DNA of 64,000 nt, taken from Shewanella aestuarii (GTDB lineage: Bacteria > Pseudomonadota > Gammaproteobacteria > Enterobacterales > Shewanellaceae). Numbering within the stretch: the stretch's first letter is position 1; each line of letters starts with the position of its first letter. The position numbers and the translations under genes are program-made. The stretch is from assembly GCF_011765625.1 (NCBI RefSeq), contig NZ_CP050313.1, positions 3,530,501 through 3,594,500 on the forward strand, given 5' to 3'. Of this stretch, positions 26,575-35,474 are shown one piece after another. The notes below the pieces were generated by a model, which saw only the letters and a program-made list of their open reading frames with translations, did not search any database and was not told the origin of the DNA.

Positions 26575-28221
26575 ATGCTAAGACATTTAGCGCTAATTGG
26601 GCTTCTCAGCTTAAGCGTTTTCCCCTCAATGACATCATGGGCAGATACCGCAGCAGTCGAAGAGGTAACAACCTACCGCGTTGATACTGATACCCAGCAA
26701 CAAATTGCCAAACTGCAAACCTTAATTCAAAGCGATATTCAAATATTGCCACAAACTAAGGGAGAAATTAGGGCGATTACCGAATATCGCATTAAAAATA
26801 AAACCCTTGAATTAAGAAGCTTAATTAACAACCTTACCAATGCCCCACAAGTTGATCGTGCTTTTTTGATTCCTTTAATTAATCAGCAATTAGATTTTCT
26901 GCAAAACGTCAGTATTTACTTAGATAAAGATATTACTACACTTCGAAATCAGCTTGATGGCACTAGCCTTGATGATACGCTTTTATTAAAAATTTCTGGT
27001 CGAGAATTTGAAAGAGACCATTACCTAAAAGCTGAATTACAAACCTTAAATTGGGCTGAATCACTATCGTTAGATGTTGGAGAGGCTAAAACAAGATTTA
27101 CAGAAAATGTCATCCAACGCGCTGACCGATTTGAAAGCCTAGTGTCTTACACTCAAACCGAACTCAAAAAAGCTGTTGATGAAGCGGCACAAGCGGGAGC
27201 TGATATTTCAGCAGAGCAAAAAACACGAGTTATTAATTTAAAAGAACGTCTGGATCAAAACAGCACCAGTTTATCCACAGCAGCAGATTTACTTGATGCG
27301 TTAGGTAAGGATACTGCAAAGATCAAACAAACCTTATTTAGTGTCTCTGGTGACATTACCCAAGATGTACTCAACTTTAATGTTGCCTCTAACCTAATAG
27401 AAGAATGGCTAACCATTGCCAAGCATCAAGCTCTTGATAATGGCCCAAGCGTTACCTTTAAAGTTATAGTGTTCTGTTTGATCTTATTTTTAGCAAGCCT
27501 AATTGGTCGAATCGTAACCCAAGTAGTTTCTAAAGCAGTTAGCGCCTCTAAGCTTAACTTTAGCAAATTGTTACAGGACTTCTTTATATCGCTGTCGCAT
27601 AAAGCGGTTTTTGCTATTGGCTTATTGGTGGCGCTATCGCAACTTGGATTTGAACTCGGCCCATTATTGGCTGGCTTTGGTATCGCTGGTGTGATTATTG
27701 GTTTTGCTTTACAAGATACGTTATCTAACTTTGCCTCTGGGATGATGATTTTAGTTTATCGGCCGTATGATGTTGGCGATTTAATTAATGCCGCTGGAGT
27801 AACTGGCCGAGTAAGCCATATGAGCTTGGTTTCGACAACCATAAAAACACTTGATAACCAGAGACTCATCATTCCAAACAATAAAATTTGGGGTGACACC
27901 ATTAACAACATTACTGCCGAGCATCAACGTCGAGTCGATATGGTATTTGGCATCAGCTATAGCGACAATATTGAACATGCTGAAACCATTCTAAAAGACA
28001 TCGTAGCTAAGCATCCTAAAGTGCAAAGTGAGCCTGAACCCATTGTAAAATTACATACCTTAGGCGATTCGTCAGTTGATTTTGTTGTTCGCCCTTGGGT
28101 AAACCCTAACGACTATTGGGATGTGTATTGGGATGTCACCCGTGAAGTGAAAATGCGCTTTGATGCCGAAGGTATTAGCATCCCGTTCCCGCAACGCGAT
28201 GTGCATATTTATCAAAAATAA
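26575..28221 (+). CDS. MscS-family mechanosensitive ion channel with long periplasmic domain
   Basis: 548 residues from the ATG at 26575, preceded by CAGGA. This gives a signal peptide (LALIGLLSLSVFPSM, ending SWA). Residues about 25-270 are helical and coiled-coil-like, a large extracytoplasmic domain. Then about three membrane segments (296-316, 345-365, 375-400) and the MscS pore and vestibule: GFALQDTLSNFASGMMILVYRPYDVGD is the characteristic pore-lining and following segment. Ends RDVHIYQK. Function: opening in response to membrane tension during hypo-osmotic shock, to judge from the family. Monocistronic with a strong terminator. Confidence 0.92.
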   Translation: MLRHLALIGLLSLSVFPSMTSWADTAAVEEVTTYRVDTDTQQQIAKLQTLIQSDIQILPQTKGEIRAITEYRIKNKTLELRSLINNLTNAPQVDRAFLIPLINQQLDFLQNVSIYLDKDITTLRNQLDGTSLDDTLLLKISGREFERDHYLKAELQTLNWAESLSLDVGEAKTRFTENVIQRADRFESLVSYTQTELKKAVDEAAQAGADISAEQKTRVINLKERLDQNSTSLSTAADLLDALGKDTAKIKQTLFSVSGDITQDVLNFNVASNLIEEWLTIAKHQALDNGPSVTFKVIVFCLILFLASLIGRIVTQVVSKAVSASKLNFSKLLQDFFISLSHKAVFAIGLLVALSQLGFELGPLLAGFGIAGVIIGFALQDTLSNFASGMMILVYRPYDVGDLINAAGVTGRVSHMSLVSTTIKTLDNQRLIIPNNKIWGDTINNITAEHQRRVDMVFGISYSDNIEHAETILKDIVAKHPKVQSEPEPIVKLHTLGDSSVDFVVRPWVNPNDYWDVYWDVTREVKMRFDAEGISIPFPQRDVHIYQK

Positions 28222-28278
28222 CTATCAATTATCGAACTCGGACATGGAAGTCTAGATAATGATTTTCAACGCTAGAAC

Positions 28279-28308
28279 AAAAAACATCAGCATTGGCTGA
28301 TGTTTTTT
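28279..28308 (+). terminator. Terminator of the MscS-family gene
   Basis: 13-bp stem, A6CATCAGC / GCTGATGT6, with a 4-base loop. The flanking A run lets it work in both directions, so it may also end the convergent MaoC gene. Confidence 0.9.
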
Positions 28309-28334
28309 ATGTCCAGATGATTATCGCGATAGCA

Positions 28335-29204
28335 TTAATCTAAATAAGTCATTGTGCCGTATAAATGTGGACGCTTACCTTTAACATCTCGCATCTCAAA
28401 ACGCTTACCGTTTTCAAGTGGTTCATAAGCAAAGGTCACTTCAGAAGGCATAAATACCGGAAGCTTAAATTCAACATCTATGTTAAACGGTCTATCACCA
28501 ACAAATTGCATTAAATGCGCCATACAGCGAGCTTTAGACCACATACCATGGGCTAACACACGCTCAAAACCAAAGCGTTTTGACAACAAAGGATGTAAAT
28601 GAATTAAATTATAATCACCTGATGCTTTTGCGTAATTCCGGCCCAAATCTTCGGTTAATCGCCATTGCTGCACATCTTGCCATGCCATATCAGATGCACG
28701 TGGTGGACGAGGTCGACGCTTACCCGATTCAATACGATACAAATAGGTAGATTGCGCTTGCCACACCAGTTCATCACCCACATAAATGTTAGACTCGAGT
28801 TCAAACTCAAGACCGGCATCAGTTGTGGTACTACTCAGTAGATTGCATTGAACATTAAAAACTTCATCGCTTTTAGTCGGTCTAAACAGGCTGATGCGGT
28901 TTTTGAGGTGGATCATACCAAGCAATGGGAAAGTGATTGCTTTATGGGTAAAAATCACCGCATGTAAGCGAAATGCCAACACGTATAAGTAGGTTGGTGG
29001 TATGACATTACCATCATAATCAAAGCCACACACATTGGCATACTGACGAATTTTATCCGCTTGCAATGTGACATTTTTCGCATTCACTGCAATGGTAGGA
29101 AGTGGTTTTTGATCCCACCCAGGTTTGCGACTGAAAAATATTTTTCGGTATAAAGATAAAAGCGATGGCATCGCTTTTAAGTCGGCTTGGTAATCAAAAG
29201 TCAA
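28335..29204 (-). CDS. MaoC-like hotdog-fold dehydratase
   Basis: 289 residues. Tandem hotdog arrangement: the C-terminal half has the hydratase-2 pattern YAKASGDYNLIHLHPLLSK with the catalytic D and H, followed by VLAHGMWSKARCMAHL. The N-terminal half (IRQYANVCGFDYDG...PPTYLYVLAFRLH) is a second, non-canonical hotdog unit. The family hydrates enoyl-CoA or acyl-ACP substrates. Function in the cell unknown. It is followed by a strong terminator and is divergent from cmoM. Confidence 0.85.
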   Translation of the reverse strand: MTFDYQADLKAMPSLLSLYRKIFFSRKPGWDQKPLPTIAVNAKNVTLQADKIRQYANVCGFDYDGNVIPPTYLYVLAFRLHAVIFTHKAITFPLLGMIHLKNRISLFRPTKSDEVFNVQCNLLSSTTTDAGLEFELESNIYVGDELVWQAQSTYLYRIESGKRRPRPPRASDMAWQDVQQWRLTEDLGRNYAKASGDYNLIHLHPLLSKRFGFERVLAHGMWSKARCMAHLMQFVGDRPFNIDVEFKLPVFMPSEVTFAYEPLENGKRFEMRDVKGKRPHLYGTMTYLD

Positions 29205-29363
29205 AGTGTCATATCCTAAAAAACAACGCGACCTGCGCCACAGCCCGTTATTATATCGTCAATTAACATCAGTCAGCGACAATTTATTGATTTTTATCTT
29301 GGCTGCCAACAAAAGCCCTTTACCCAATTATCTTGTCGTAGCAAAATATCTGCCCCATTTATC

Positions 29364-30161
29364 GTGATAAGCCATCTCGTGCAAGATAAGAACTTTGACA
29401 AGCTCAGTCTAAAATTTACCAAAAACATATACGGCACCACCAAAGGTGAAATTCGTTCGGCGGTATTATGGCGAGACTTAGCACCCGAAATACAAACAAG
29501 AAGCCAACAACCTTTACGCATATTAGATGCCGGTGGTGGTTTTGGCTTTTTTAGCCAAAAACTCGCCGCACTAGGGCATAAAATTGTGCTTTGTGATATT
29601 TCTCAGCAAATGCTGGCACAGGCGCAATCACAAATAGACGCCTCACCAACACCGCTTGATATCACCTTAGTACATAGCCCAATACAAGCTCTTAAGGCAG
29701 AGGAATATGGCCAATTTGATGTCATTCTATGTCACGCCGTAGCAGAATGGCTTGTTGATGCCCAATCAACTTTGGCAGGCTTATTAGACCTTCTTAAACC
29801 TGAAGGTTTGTTTTCGCTGATGTTTTATAACAAAGAAGCAATGCGATTTCACAGCCTAGTATCGGGCAACTTTGACTATGTTAAACGCGACATGAAAGTG
29901 AAGAAGAAAGTCGGCTTAACACCAACCCACCCATTGTATATTGAGGATGTGCGCCAATGGTTTAGTCAATGGCAATTGACTATGTTACAACAATCCGGTG
30001 TCAGGGTGATCAACGATTACTTAAAACACAAATTACCCGAAAATTTTGATAAACAACAATTAATCGAAATGGAATTATTTTACTCTCAACGAGAACCTTA
30101 TATCTCTTTAGGTCGATATGTGCACTTTTTGGCAACGTCCCCCGCCAAAGCCCAGATTTAA
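29364..30161 (+). CDS. cmoM: tRNA uridine 5-oxyacetate methyltransferase CmoM
   Basis: 265 residues from GTG at 29364; a second GTG at 29379 matches the E. coli start (residues VQDKNFD versus MQDRNFD) and is an equally likely start. Close to CmoM (formerly SmtA/YcbR): NFDKLSLKFTKNIYGTTKGEIR, LDAGGGFGFFSQKLAALGH (SAM motif I), LSLMFYNKEAM, NFDYVKRDMKVKKKVGL, and the C-terminal EPYISLGRYVHF. It methylates cmo5U at position 34 of tRNAs. Lone gene. Confidence 0.9.
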   Translation: MISHLVQDKNFDKLSLKFTKNIYGTTKGEIRSAVLWRDLAPEIQTRSQQPLRILDAGGGFGFFSQKLAALGHKIVLCDISQQMLAQAQSQIDASPTPLDITLVHSPIQALKAEEYGQFDVILCHAVAEWLVDAQSTLAGLLDLLKPEGLFSLMFYNKEAMRFHSLVSGNFDYVKRDMKVKKKVGLTPTHPLYIEDVRQWFSQWQLTMLQQSGVRVINDYLKHKLPENFDKQQLIEMELFYSQREPYISLGRYVHFLATSPAKAQI

Positions 30162-30241
30162 CTTAAGCCTATTTAGCTTGCGCATTAGTGAAAATAAATA
30201 CGCAAGCCACCGGCTCCAGAAGCTTTATTTTAAACCAAAGG

Positions 30242-31174
30242 TTATTGGCAATTTTGTCGCCAACACGCGGTGACAACAGCGCCTTTTTGGCTAAGTAAGT
30301 CAGGAATATTTTGCTGCCCCACCAAGTGCCCCGCCCCTACAATAAAGAACAGCTGCTGAGTTAAATGTTGCTCCATATATGTCAACATAGTTGTGCTCAT
30401 TGAATGATTTCGCTGCCACAATAATTTGGATATGAGCTCGTCAGACTCGCCGGCTTGATATTCCATAATGGCCGCCAATTTAGCTTCATCCCCGTCGCGC
30501 CAAGCTGAAATAAGCGCTAACATCTCATCATCACTGGCATTAATGGCCTCATCTAACATTTGAATTTGTGTGTTATCACTAAAGGAGGAAATCAGCTCAA
30601 ATTGAAACGCCACACTTTCCAGTTCAAGCAAAGGTTTGTTTTGCCTACTCGCGACAAATCTGGCATCGACACCTTCGTCAGCGCTATAACCTAACGCGCC
30701 AAAACGAACTAAGCTAATTTGCGCAGCTTGCAGCCAAGGCGCAAATTGCTCCAAACCGCGGCATAACTGCTGTGCTTGTTGACAAAATTCGGCACTGATG
30801 GCTTGAGCTTGAGTTAACAAAACCTCATCAGCCGAACCAAATTGTTGCAGCAAACTCATGGTATCAGCCTTTGCCACATCGGCCTCGACCACTAACACAT
30901 CTGATTGTTCAAAGGCCTGCTCAATTTGATTTGCCAAAGGATAAAAATCTGCTTTTCCCACATGGATAGAGCCAAGTAAGAAAGCGTGCTGCCCTTGCCA
31001 AGTCACTTTATAGAATGGTGGTTTATCCTCTTTTGCAGCAAATGCATGACCACTATAGAAGATACCCATGAAGGCAAATAAGCTGATGCTTAATGTATGA
31101 GTGAACATCACCCTTAATTTTGATAAATAACCACAAGGCGCGACAAATTGCTGCATAAAAATAGACGGTTCCAT
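30242..31174 (-). CDS. TraB/GumN-family protein, exported
   Basis: 310 residues. The family marks are GSIHVGKADFYPL near residue 67, VVEADV, and a C-terminal VGAGHLVGQQNIPDLL; these GxxH motifs form the likely metal site in TIKI/TraB proteins. Start is uncertain: the ATG at 31174 has AGAGG 10 bases upstream and gives a long n-region before the hydrophobic signal (LSISLFAFMGIFY); an internal ATG at 31108 gives a conventional signal peptide but has only AAGGG very close. Probably periplasmic. Proteins of this family are often called metalloproteases; substrates unknown. Confidence 0.87.
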   Translation of the reverse strand: MEPSIFMQQFVAPCGYLSKLRVMFTHTLSISLFAFMGIFYSGHAFAAKEDKPPFYKVTWQGQHAFLLGSIHVGKADFYPLANQIEQAFEQSDVLVVEADVAKADTMSLLQQFGSADEVLLTQAQAISAEFCQQAQQLCRGLEQFAPWLQAAQISLVRFGALGYSADEGVDARFVASRQNKPLLELESVAFQFELISSFSDNTQIQMLDEAINASDDEMLALISAWRDGDEAKLAAIMEYQAGESDELISKLLWQRNHSMSTTMLTYMEQHLTQQLFFIVGAGHLVGQQNIPDLLSQKGAVVTACWRQNCQ

Positions 31175-31298
31175 GACTAAATAGCCTCTAGGTGATTTAG
31201 GAGATCTTTGAATTAGCTACTTTACAAGACTTTTCCTTGTTGCATCCATAGCTGAACCTTATAATTTACAAAATGTGCCGTTAAAATCAGAGGCTCTT

Positions 31299-31610
31299 AT
31301 GCCATACACCAAAGTCATTCAACAGTTAAAAGAAAACCTGCAAATCGCATACAGACAAGCAATTGACTGCGATAACCGTTTAGATGAATTACGCAAAGCG
31401 GGTCATGGAAAATTTGTTGCAATTTTTACAGAAGAACAAGGCTTTAGCCAAAAAAGCAATCGCTTTTTACCTTATGTGCAAGAGTTAGCTAATGAGTTTG
31501 AGCAGATGCAATCGAGTACTCACATCGCGCCAGAAACCTTGGAAGCGTTTGTCAAAAAACTTGCCAGCTTATTGCAAACCATACAAGCCTTTAAACAGCA
31601 AAGTAAATAA
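31299..31610 (+). CDS. Small alpha-helical protein, possibly PriC-like
   Basis: 103 residues from the ATG at 31299, preceded by AGAGG; an in-frame GTG at 31275 lacks a ribosome site. Predicted almost wholly helical (QLKENLQIAYRQAIDCDNRLDELRK, then a loop FTEEQGFSQKSN, then three more helices). The pattern of the last half (RFLPYVQELANEF...LEAFVKKLASLLQTIQAFK) vaguely recalls the N-terminal domain of primosomal replication protein PriC, but the protein is shorter than PriC and I would not assign it. No export signal. Confidence 0.6.
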   Translation: MPYTKVIQQLKENLQIAYRQAIDCDNRLDELRKAGHGKFVAIFTEEQGFSQKSNRFLPYVQELANEFEQMQSSTHIAPETLEAFVKKLASLLQTIQAFKQQSK

Positions 31611-31649
31611 GCCATTTCGATTTAGTTTGTTGCTAGATTTAAATGCAAA

Positions 31650-31673
31650 AAAGCTCAGTAAATACTGAGCTTT
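31650..31673. terminator. Terminator between convergent genes at 31610 and 31717
   Basis: AAAGCTCAGTA / TACTGAGCTTT around a 2-base spacer (the last pairs must open), with A4 before and T-rich sequence behind, so it can act on both strands. Confidence 0.7.
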
Positions 31674-31716
31674 ATCGTTTTTTACAGCTTACGCCATATC
31701 ATAAAGTGATTCGATA

Positions 31717-32259
31717 TTACTGAGATACGGGGGCCAAAAGTTGTGGCTCAACCGTTTTTTTCAGCCAATGCTTAAGCATGTTGGTTTCGGCATCAAATGG
31801 ACGCTCATTAATGCGTCTTATATTACTCATAAAATTCATGTCCATTAGTTTTTCGTCACCGGCTATCACCACTTGCTCACCCTCTAGTATTTGGTAAGTA
31901 AATGTCATTCGAGGTGGGTATAAATCTTTAACCACACGTAAGTCACCCATGGTAGCACCAAAAGTAGGGCGCATATCCCCAGCTAAATCCACATCAGAAA
32001 CTTGCATAATCAACTTTTGATTTGGCTTTAAGGTTTTCTCTGCTTCTTTATTAAGATTTTTAGTGATGGTTTCAAAAAAGCGATTTTCAAAACGCGACTG
32101 TATCTCGTTTGAAGTTTTTAAATCACGATAAGACTTCGGATCTTGCCATTCAATTTTGACCACACCGTTTTCAGTAACAGGATTAGCAATTTCCGCCTCT
32201 TCAGCCATTACAATATGACTCATTAATGCACCGGCAATTAGTAGATATTTCATGTTCAT
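31717..32259 (-). CDS. DUF3016 exported protein
   Basis: 180 residues with a signal peptide (MKYLLIAGALMSHIVMA). The central VSDVDLAGDMRPTFGATMGDLRVVKDLYPPRMTFTYQI is the conserved core of DUF3016, a proteobacterial periplasmic family of unknown function. GGAG lies 7 bases before the first ATG. No operon partners; the divergent gene at 32570 begins 310 bases away. Confidence 0.83.
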   Translation of the reverse strand: MNMKYLLIAGALMSHIVMAEEAEIANPVTENGVVKIEWQDPKSYRDLKTSNEIQSRFENRFFETITKNLNKEAEKTLKPNQKLIMQVSDVDLAGDMRPTFGATMGDLRVVKDLYPPRMTFTYQILEGEQVVIAGDEKLMDMNFMSNIRRINERPFDAETNMLKHWLKKTVEPQLLAPVSQ

Positions 32260-32569
32260 GATCAGACTCCAAAATCTTCATTAAAAATGTCATTAACCTT
32301 TGTTGCATTAACGGTAGCAAAACGAACCTGAATAGTTGCTTAACAAAATACACATTAACGAGTTTGAGTTGACCTCCAAGTTTCACCTAGAGGCTATTGG
32401 TTTATAAACACAAATTACATAAATATTACTCTGTTCAGCTTACATTCAACTTGCTCACGTTATTATGGCAATCAAGTTAACCCGCCAAGGGAAACATGAC
32501 TAACAACTTACGATTGTTCAAGGATCTAACATCGTGACTGATTAATATCTTTCTACGGAGTTATAGATA
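32260..32569. other. 310-bp divergent promoter region
   Basis: Between the DUF3016 gene and the gene at 32570. AT-rich. No terminator, RNA gene or obvious operator seen; it presumably carries both promoters. Confidence 0.5.
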
Positions 32570-32878
32570 ATGAAAACACTTTCGCCAACTATTCAACGTA
32601 TTTCCTATGCAGCCATGCTAGCCACTTTCATTGTGGGTATTGCTGTCGCGACAACAGGCCATGCAGAGCCATTAAGCCACAATGTCACCAGTGCAGCATT
32701 ACAGATTCAAACTGTTCAGCTAAATCAGCAAACATTACAATCTGAAAATGTCTATGAACAAAAACAAGAGCAGATGTTATCGAATCAATTAGCGAAAGCT
32801 GAAGATAAACATGTGGCAAAAATCTGTGATAAATTTGGATTCGCATACGACCAAGAAAGCTATGCCTGCAAACGATAA
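32570..32878 (+). CDS. Small exported protein, unknown function
   Basis: 102 residues with ACGGAG 11 bases before the ATG. Signal peptide of about 32 residues (YAAMLATFIVGIAVATT then GHAE). The mature part is glutamine-rich (LQIQTVQLNQQTLQ, YEQKQEQML) and ends with two cysteines, CDKFGFAYDQESYACKR, that could form a disulfide. No family recognised. Followed by a strong terminator, so it is its own transcription unit. Confidence 0.72.
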   Translation: MKTLSPTIQRISYAAMLATFIVGIAVATTGHAEPLSHNVTSAALQIQTVQLNQQTLQSENVYEQKQEQMLSNQLAKAEDKHVAKICDKFGFAYDQESYACKR

Positions 32879-32893
32879 CTTATCGATATGATA

Positions 32894-32923
32894 CAAAGCC
32901 CTGAATACTTCAGGGCTTTGTTG
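32894..32923 (+). terminator. Terminator of the small exported protein gene
   Basis: CAAAGCCCTGAA / TTCAGGGCTTTG, a 12-bp perfect stem with a 3-base loop (TAC), then TTG TTT. Confidence 0.8.
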
Positions 32924-32937
32924 TTTAAAAACATAGG

Positions 32938-33447
32938 CTAAAAAGGAAACCTTGCACTAAGCTTAGGATAGGTTTGCTTTAACACTTTGGGTTTAGTCGA
33001 AAATTTCTTTCCCGCAGGGGTTTTCGTGCCTGAAGGCACAAAAGGTAATTCTTGCCCGCTGCGATCTTCATACAGCTTACCTGCAATTAAATCAAAATCT
33101 TCAATAAAGGGATAAGCGTAGTTATCTTTAGTTGGCCAATCCGTCAACTCACCTAGACTATCTGGATCTGCAACAATTTTGTCATACCAGTCTTTGCCAA
33201 GGGACAAGATAAAACAACGAAACTCAGCAAAGGCATAGTCTGAATCACAGCCTGTAATAATGTATGCCGCGCCCCAAATTGACCAAGTGTAACTGCGGCG
33301 CAGTTGTTGCCCAAACATTTTATCAAACGCTTTTAGGCTATCATTATCGAGCAAGGTTAGTGATTGCTCTAGTTGATGCACTATTTGCTCAGAAGACTGC
33401 TCGGCATAATCACGAGTTACCAGTTGCCAAAATTGTTGCTCAGTCAT
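32938..33447 (-). CDS. DUF4240 protein
   Basis: 169 residues. N-terminal half fits the DUF4240 pattern: MTEQQFWQLV near the start, YTWSIWGAAYIITGCDSDYAFAEFRCFILSLGKDWYDK around residues 52-88, then DPDSLGELTDW. The C-terminal 50 residues are lysine- and proline-rich. GGGAAAG precedes the ATG. Function unknown; DUF4240 members often accompany polymorphic toxin immunity, but no toxin gene is near, so I make no claim. Confidence 0.78.
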   Translation of the reverse strand: MTEQQFWQLVTRDYAEQSSEQIVHQLEQSLTLLDNDSLKAFDKMFGQQLRRSYTWSIWGAAYIITGCDSDYAFAEFRCFILSLGKDWYDKIVADPDSLGELTDWPTKDNYAYPFIEDFDLIAGKLYEDRSGQELPFVPSGTKTPAGKKFSTKPKVLKQTYPKLSARFPF

Positions 33448-33535
33448 CTATCTTTCCCATATTCAGTCGAATTACGTTATTCTATCGCAAAATCATTCTC
33501 GTTAGGCTGACTAACAATAAAATTAAAGGCTAGAT

Positions 33536-33949
33536 ATGATTAAATCCGCGATAAAACCGCCATTAAGCATTATTGTGCTTATCCTTATCTATACTGTGAT
33601 GACCTTATTTGCTTTATGGCGCGCCACTCAATTAGCAGCCTTTGATATTGTCACCTTGGGCGGTTTTCCAGTTCTTGCTGGATTATTGTTACAAGCCAAA
33701 TGGGCTAAGGTGGTACTTTGGGTTCATCTCGGGCTACAAACTTTAATATTTGCAGCCTTAGCCACAACGGCATTTATTGCTTATCAAATTACCCCTGAAG
33801 ACGTAAAAGTAGAGTTTGCAGGGCAAATTATTCCTATTTGGTTAGTAGTGAGCAGCGCAATCAGTTTGCTAGTTGTTCAATGGTGGGCGGGACTAAGTTC
33901 AAAAAGTCGACAGTTTTTTAATCGTTCATCGATTAACACCCAAGCTTAA
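33536..33949 (+). CDS. Four-span membrane protein, unknown function
   Basis: 137 residues with about four hydrophobic segments: LSIIVLILIYTVMTLFALW, IVTLGGFPVLAGLLLQA, VVLWVHLGLQTLIFAALAT, and IPIWLVVSSAISLLVVQWW. No signal peptide. An AAAGG ribosome site precedes the ATG. It is followed 70 bases on by the dual-receiver gene on the same strand with no terminator, possibly a two-gene unit. Family not recognised. Confidence 0.72.
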   Translation: MIKSAIKPPLSIIVLILIYTVMTLFALWRATQLAAFDIVTLGGFPVLAGLLLQAKWAKVVLWVHLGLQTLIFAALATTAFIAYQITPEDVKVEFAGQIIPIWLVVSSAISLLVVQWWAGLSSKSRQFFNRSSINTQA

Positions 33950-34022
33950 TACTTCCTAGGTAAGCTAAAAATAACCTGTGGTATAGTCCGCAAAGTGATA
34001 CACATTATAAAGAGTCTTAAAA

Positions 34023-34820
34023 ATGCACAGTTTATCTCCAAGTGAGTTATCAATTTTATTGCTAGAACCTTCCGACACACAACGAAAAATAATTATGTCG
34101 AAGTTGCAGCAAGAAGGTGTTTCTAGTATTCAAACCGCCACCAACTTAGCCGAGGCCAAGGAGATGATCATGCGCCATAAGCCTGATCTTGTCGCCAGTG
34201 CGTTACATTTTAGCGATGGAGAAGCAACCGACTTGCTTCAACACATCAAACAGACGCCAGCGCTAGAAGATATTCAATTTATGCTGGTCTCTAGCGAGTG
34301 TCGCCGAGAGCAGTTAGAAATATTTCGTCAGTCTGGCGTTGTGGCAATTTTACCAAAACCTTTTAGTGCCGATCATTTAGCAACCGCATTAAATTCAACC
34401 ATTGACTTAATCAGCCATGACGAACTGGATTTAACCCATTTTGATGTTCATAACCTCAGAGTGCTTGTAGTGGATGACAGCCGCTTAGCGCGTAATGTGA
34501 TCAAACGCACTATTGGTAATTTAGGTATTCAAATTATTACCGAGGCTGAAGATGGTGCACAGGCTATCAATTTGATGCAAAACAACATGTATGATTTAGT
34601 AATCACTGATTACAACATGCCCAGTGTAGATGGATTAGCACTTACTCAATATATCCGCAATGAAAGCCAACAATCACACATTCCTATTTTAATGGTGTCA
34701 TCAGAAGCCAATGATGCTCACTTAACTAATGTATCAAGCGCTGGGGTTAATGCGCTTTGTGACAAACCATTTGAGCCTAACTTAGTCAAACGCATCCTGT
34801 TTAAATTGCTAGAAGAATAG
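34023..34820 (+). CDS. Dual-receiver response regulator, first receiver degenerate
   Basis: 265 residues, two receiver domains and nothing else. Receiver 1 (about 8-125) has lost the phospho-acceptor: where LxxD is expected it reads PDLVASALHFSDG, and the acidic pair is reduced to EPSD, though the conserved Lys (PKPFS) remains. Receiver 2 (about 142-262) is canonical: acidic VVDDS, phospho-acceptor D196 (VITDYNMPS), Lys in DKPFE. A stand-alone double receiver suggests a regulator that works by dimerisation or as a phosphate shuttle. No output domain. Confidence 0.88.
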   Translation: MHSLSPSELSILLLEPSDTQRKIIMSKLQQEGVSSIQTATNLAEAKEMIMRHKPDLVASALHFSDGEATDLLQHIKQTPALEDIQFMLVSSECRREQLEIFRQSGVVAILPKPFSADHLATALNSTIDLISHDELDLTHFDVHNLRVLVVDDSRLARNVIKRTIGNLGIQIITEAEDGAQAINLMQNNMYDLVITDYNMPSVDGLALTQYIRNESQQSHIPILMVSSEANDAHLTNVSSAGVNALCDKPFEPNLVKRILFKLLEE

Positions 34821-34944
34821 ATAGAGCGCACATTTAGCACTCTTTTTGTTTTTTATCAGACAAAAGACTTTTAAAGCCACAATGCTTATGGCATGTTAAT
34901 AACGTTTTAAAAATACAATTCTATGGAAAGCAGAGAATATCAAT

Positions 34945-35217
34945 ATGAACAAAAGCGAATTAATTGCAAAAATTGCTGAAAATGCAGATCTAACTAAAGC
35001 TGAAGCTGGCCGCGCCTTAAAATCTTTTGAAGAAGCCGTGACTGAAGCAATGAAAAATGGCGACAAAATTTCTATCGTTGGTTTTGGTTCATTTGAAACC
35101 TCACAGCGCGCTGCACGTACAGGCCGCAACCCACAAACGGGTAAAGAAATTCAAATTGCAGCGGCAACTGTTCCTAAGTTTAAAGCAGGCAAAACACTGA
35201 AAGACAGTGTTAATTAA
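34945..35217 (+). CDS. HU-family DNA-binding protein
   Basis: 90 residues, the exact size of [30 protein letters not shown], then GFGSFE and the DNA-binding arm [21 protein letters not shown]. Overall it is closer to HU-beta than to HU-alpha in the N-terminal helices, but I do not assign hupA or hupB. A nucleoid-associated protein bending DNA as a dimer. It has its own terminator. Confidence 0.93.
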   Translation: MNKSELIAKIAENADLTKAEAGRALKSFEEAVTEAMKNGDKISIVGFGSFETSQRAARTGRNPQTGKEIQIAAATVPKFKAGKTLKDSVN

Positions 35218-35232
35218 TTTAGCCCTCAATCT

Positions 35233-35257
35233 AAAAACCTCCTTAATGGAGGTTTTT
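35233..35257 (+). terminator. HU gene terminator
   Basis: AAAAACCTCC / GGAGGTTTTT, 10-bp stem with a 5-base loop, T6 tail. Confidence 0.88.
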
Positions 35258-35474
35258 TAATGCCTCAATTTTGCACAACTCATGTGCAATGGCGCACCAT
35301 TACAAAGCAACAAGTATGCAACATAATGATGCGGTGCAATATAAGCTATTGAAATAAAACGAAATTCAAAAGTGGCACAACCTTCGCTTTCAAATAAATC
35401 AGATAATCAAACATTTAGTACTCTGGACTTAAAAACAAAGCACTAAATGAACAATAAAACTTTGAGGGAAGAAG

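Noticed and set aside
30176..30207. Terminator between cmoM and the TraB-type gene
   Set aside because: GCTTGCG/CGCAAGC is only 7 bp with an 18-base loop and no T run; too weak to list.
32938..33447. DUF4240 as an immunity protein of a polymorphic toxin
   Set aside because: No toxin-like neighbour; the gene is isolated between housekeeping-like genes.
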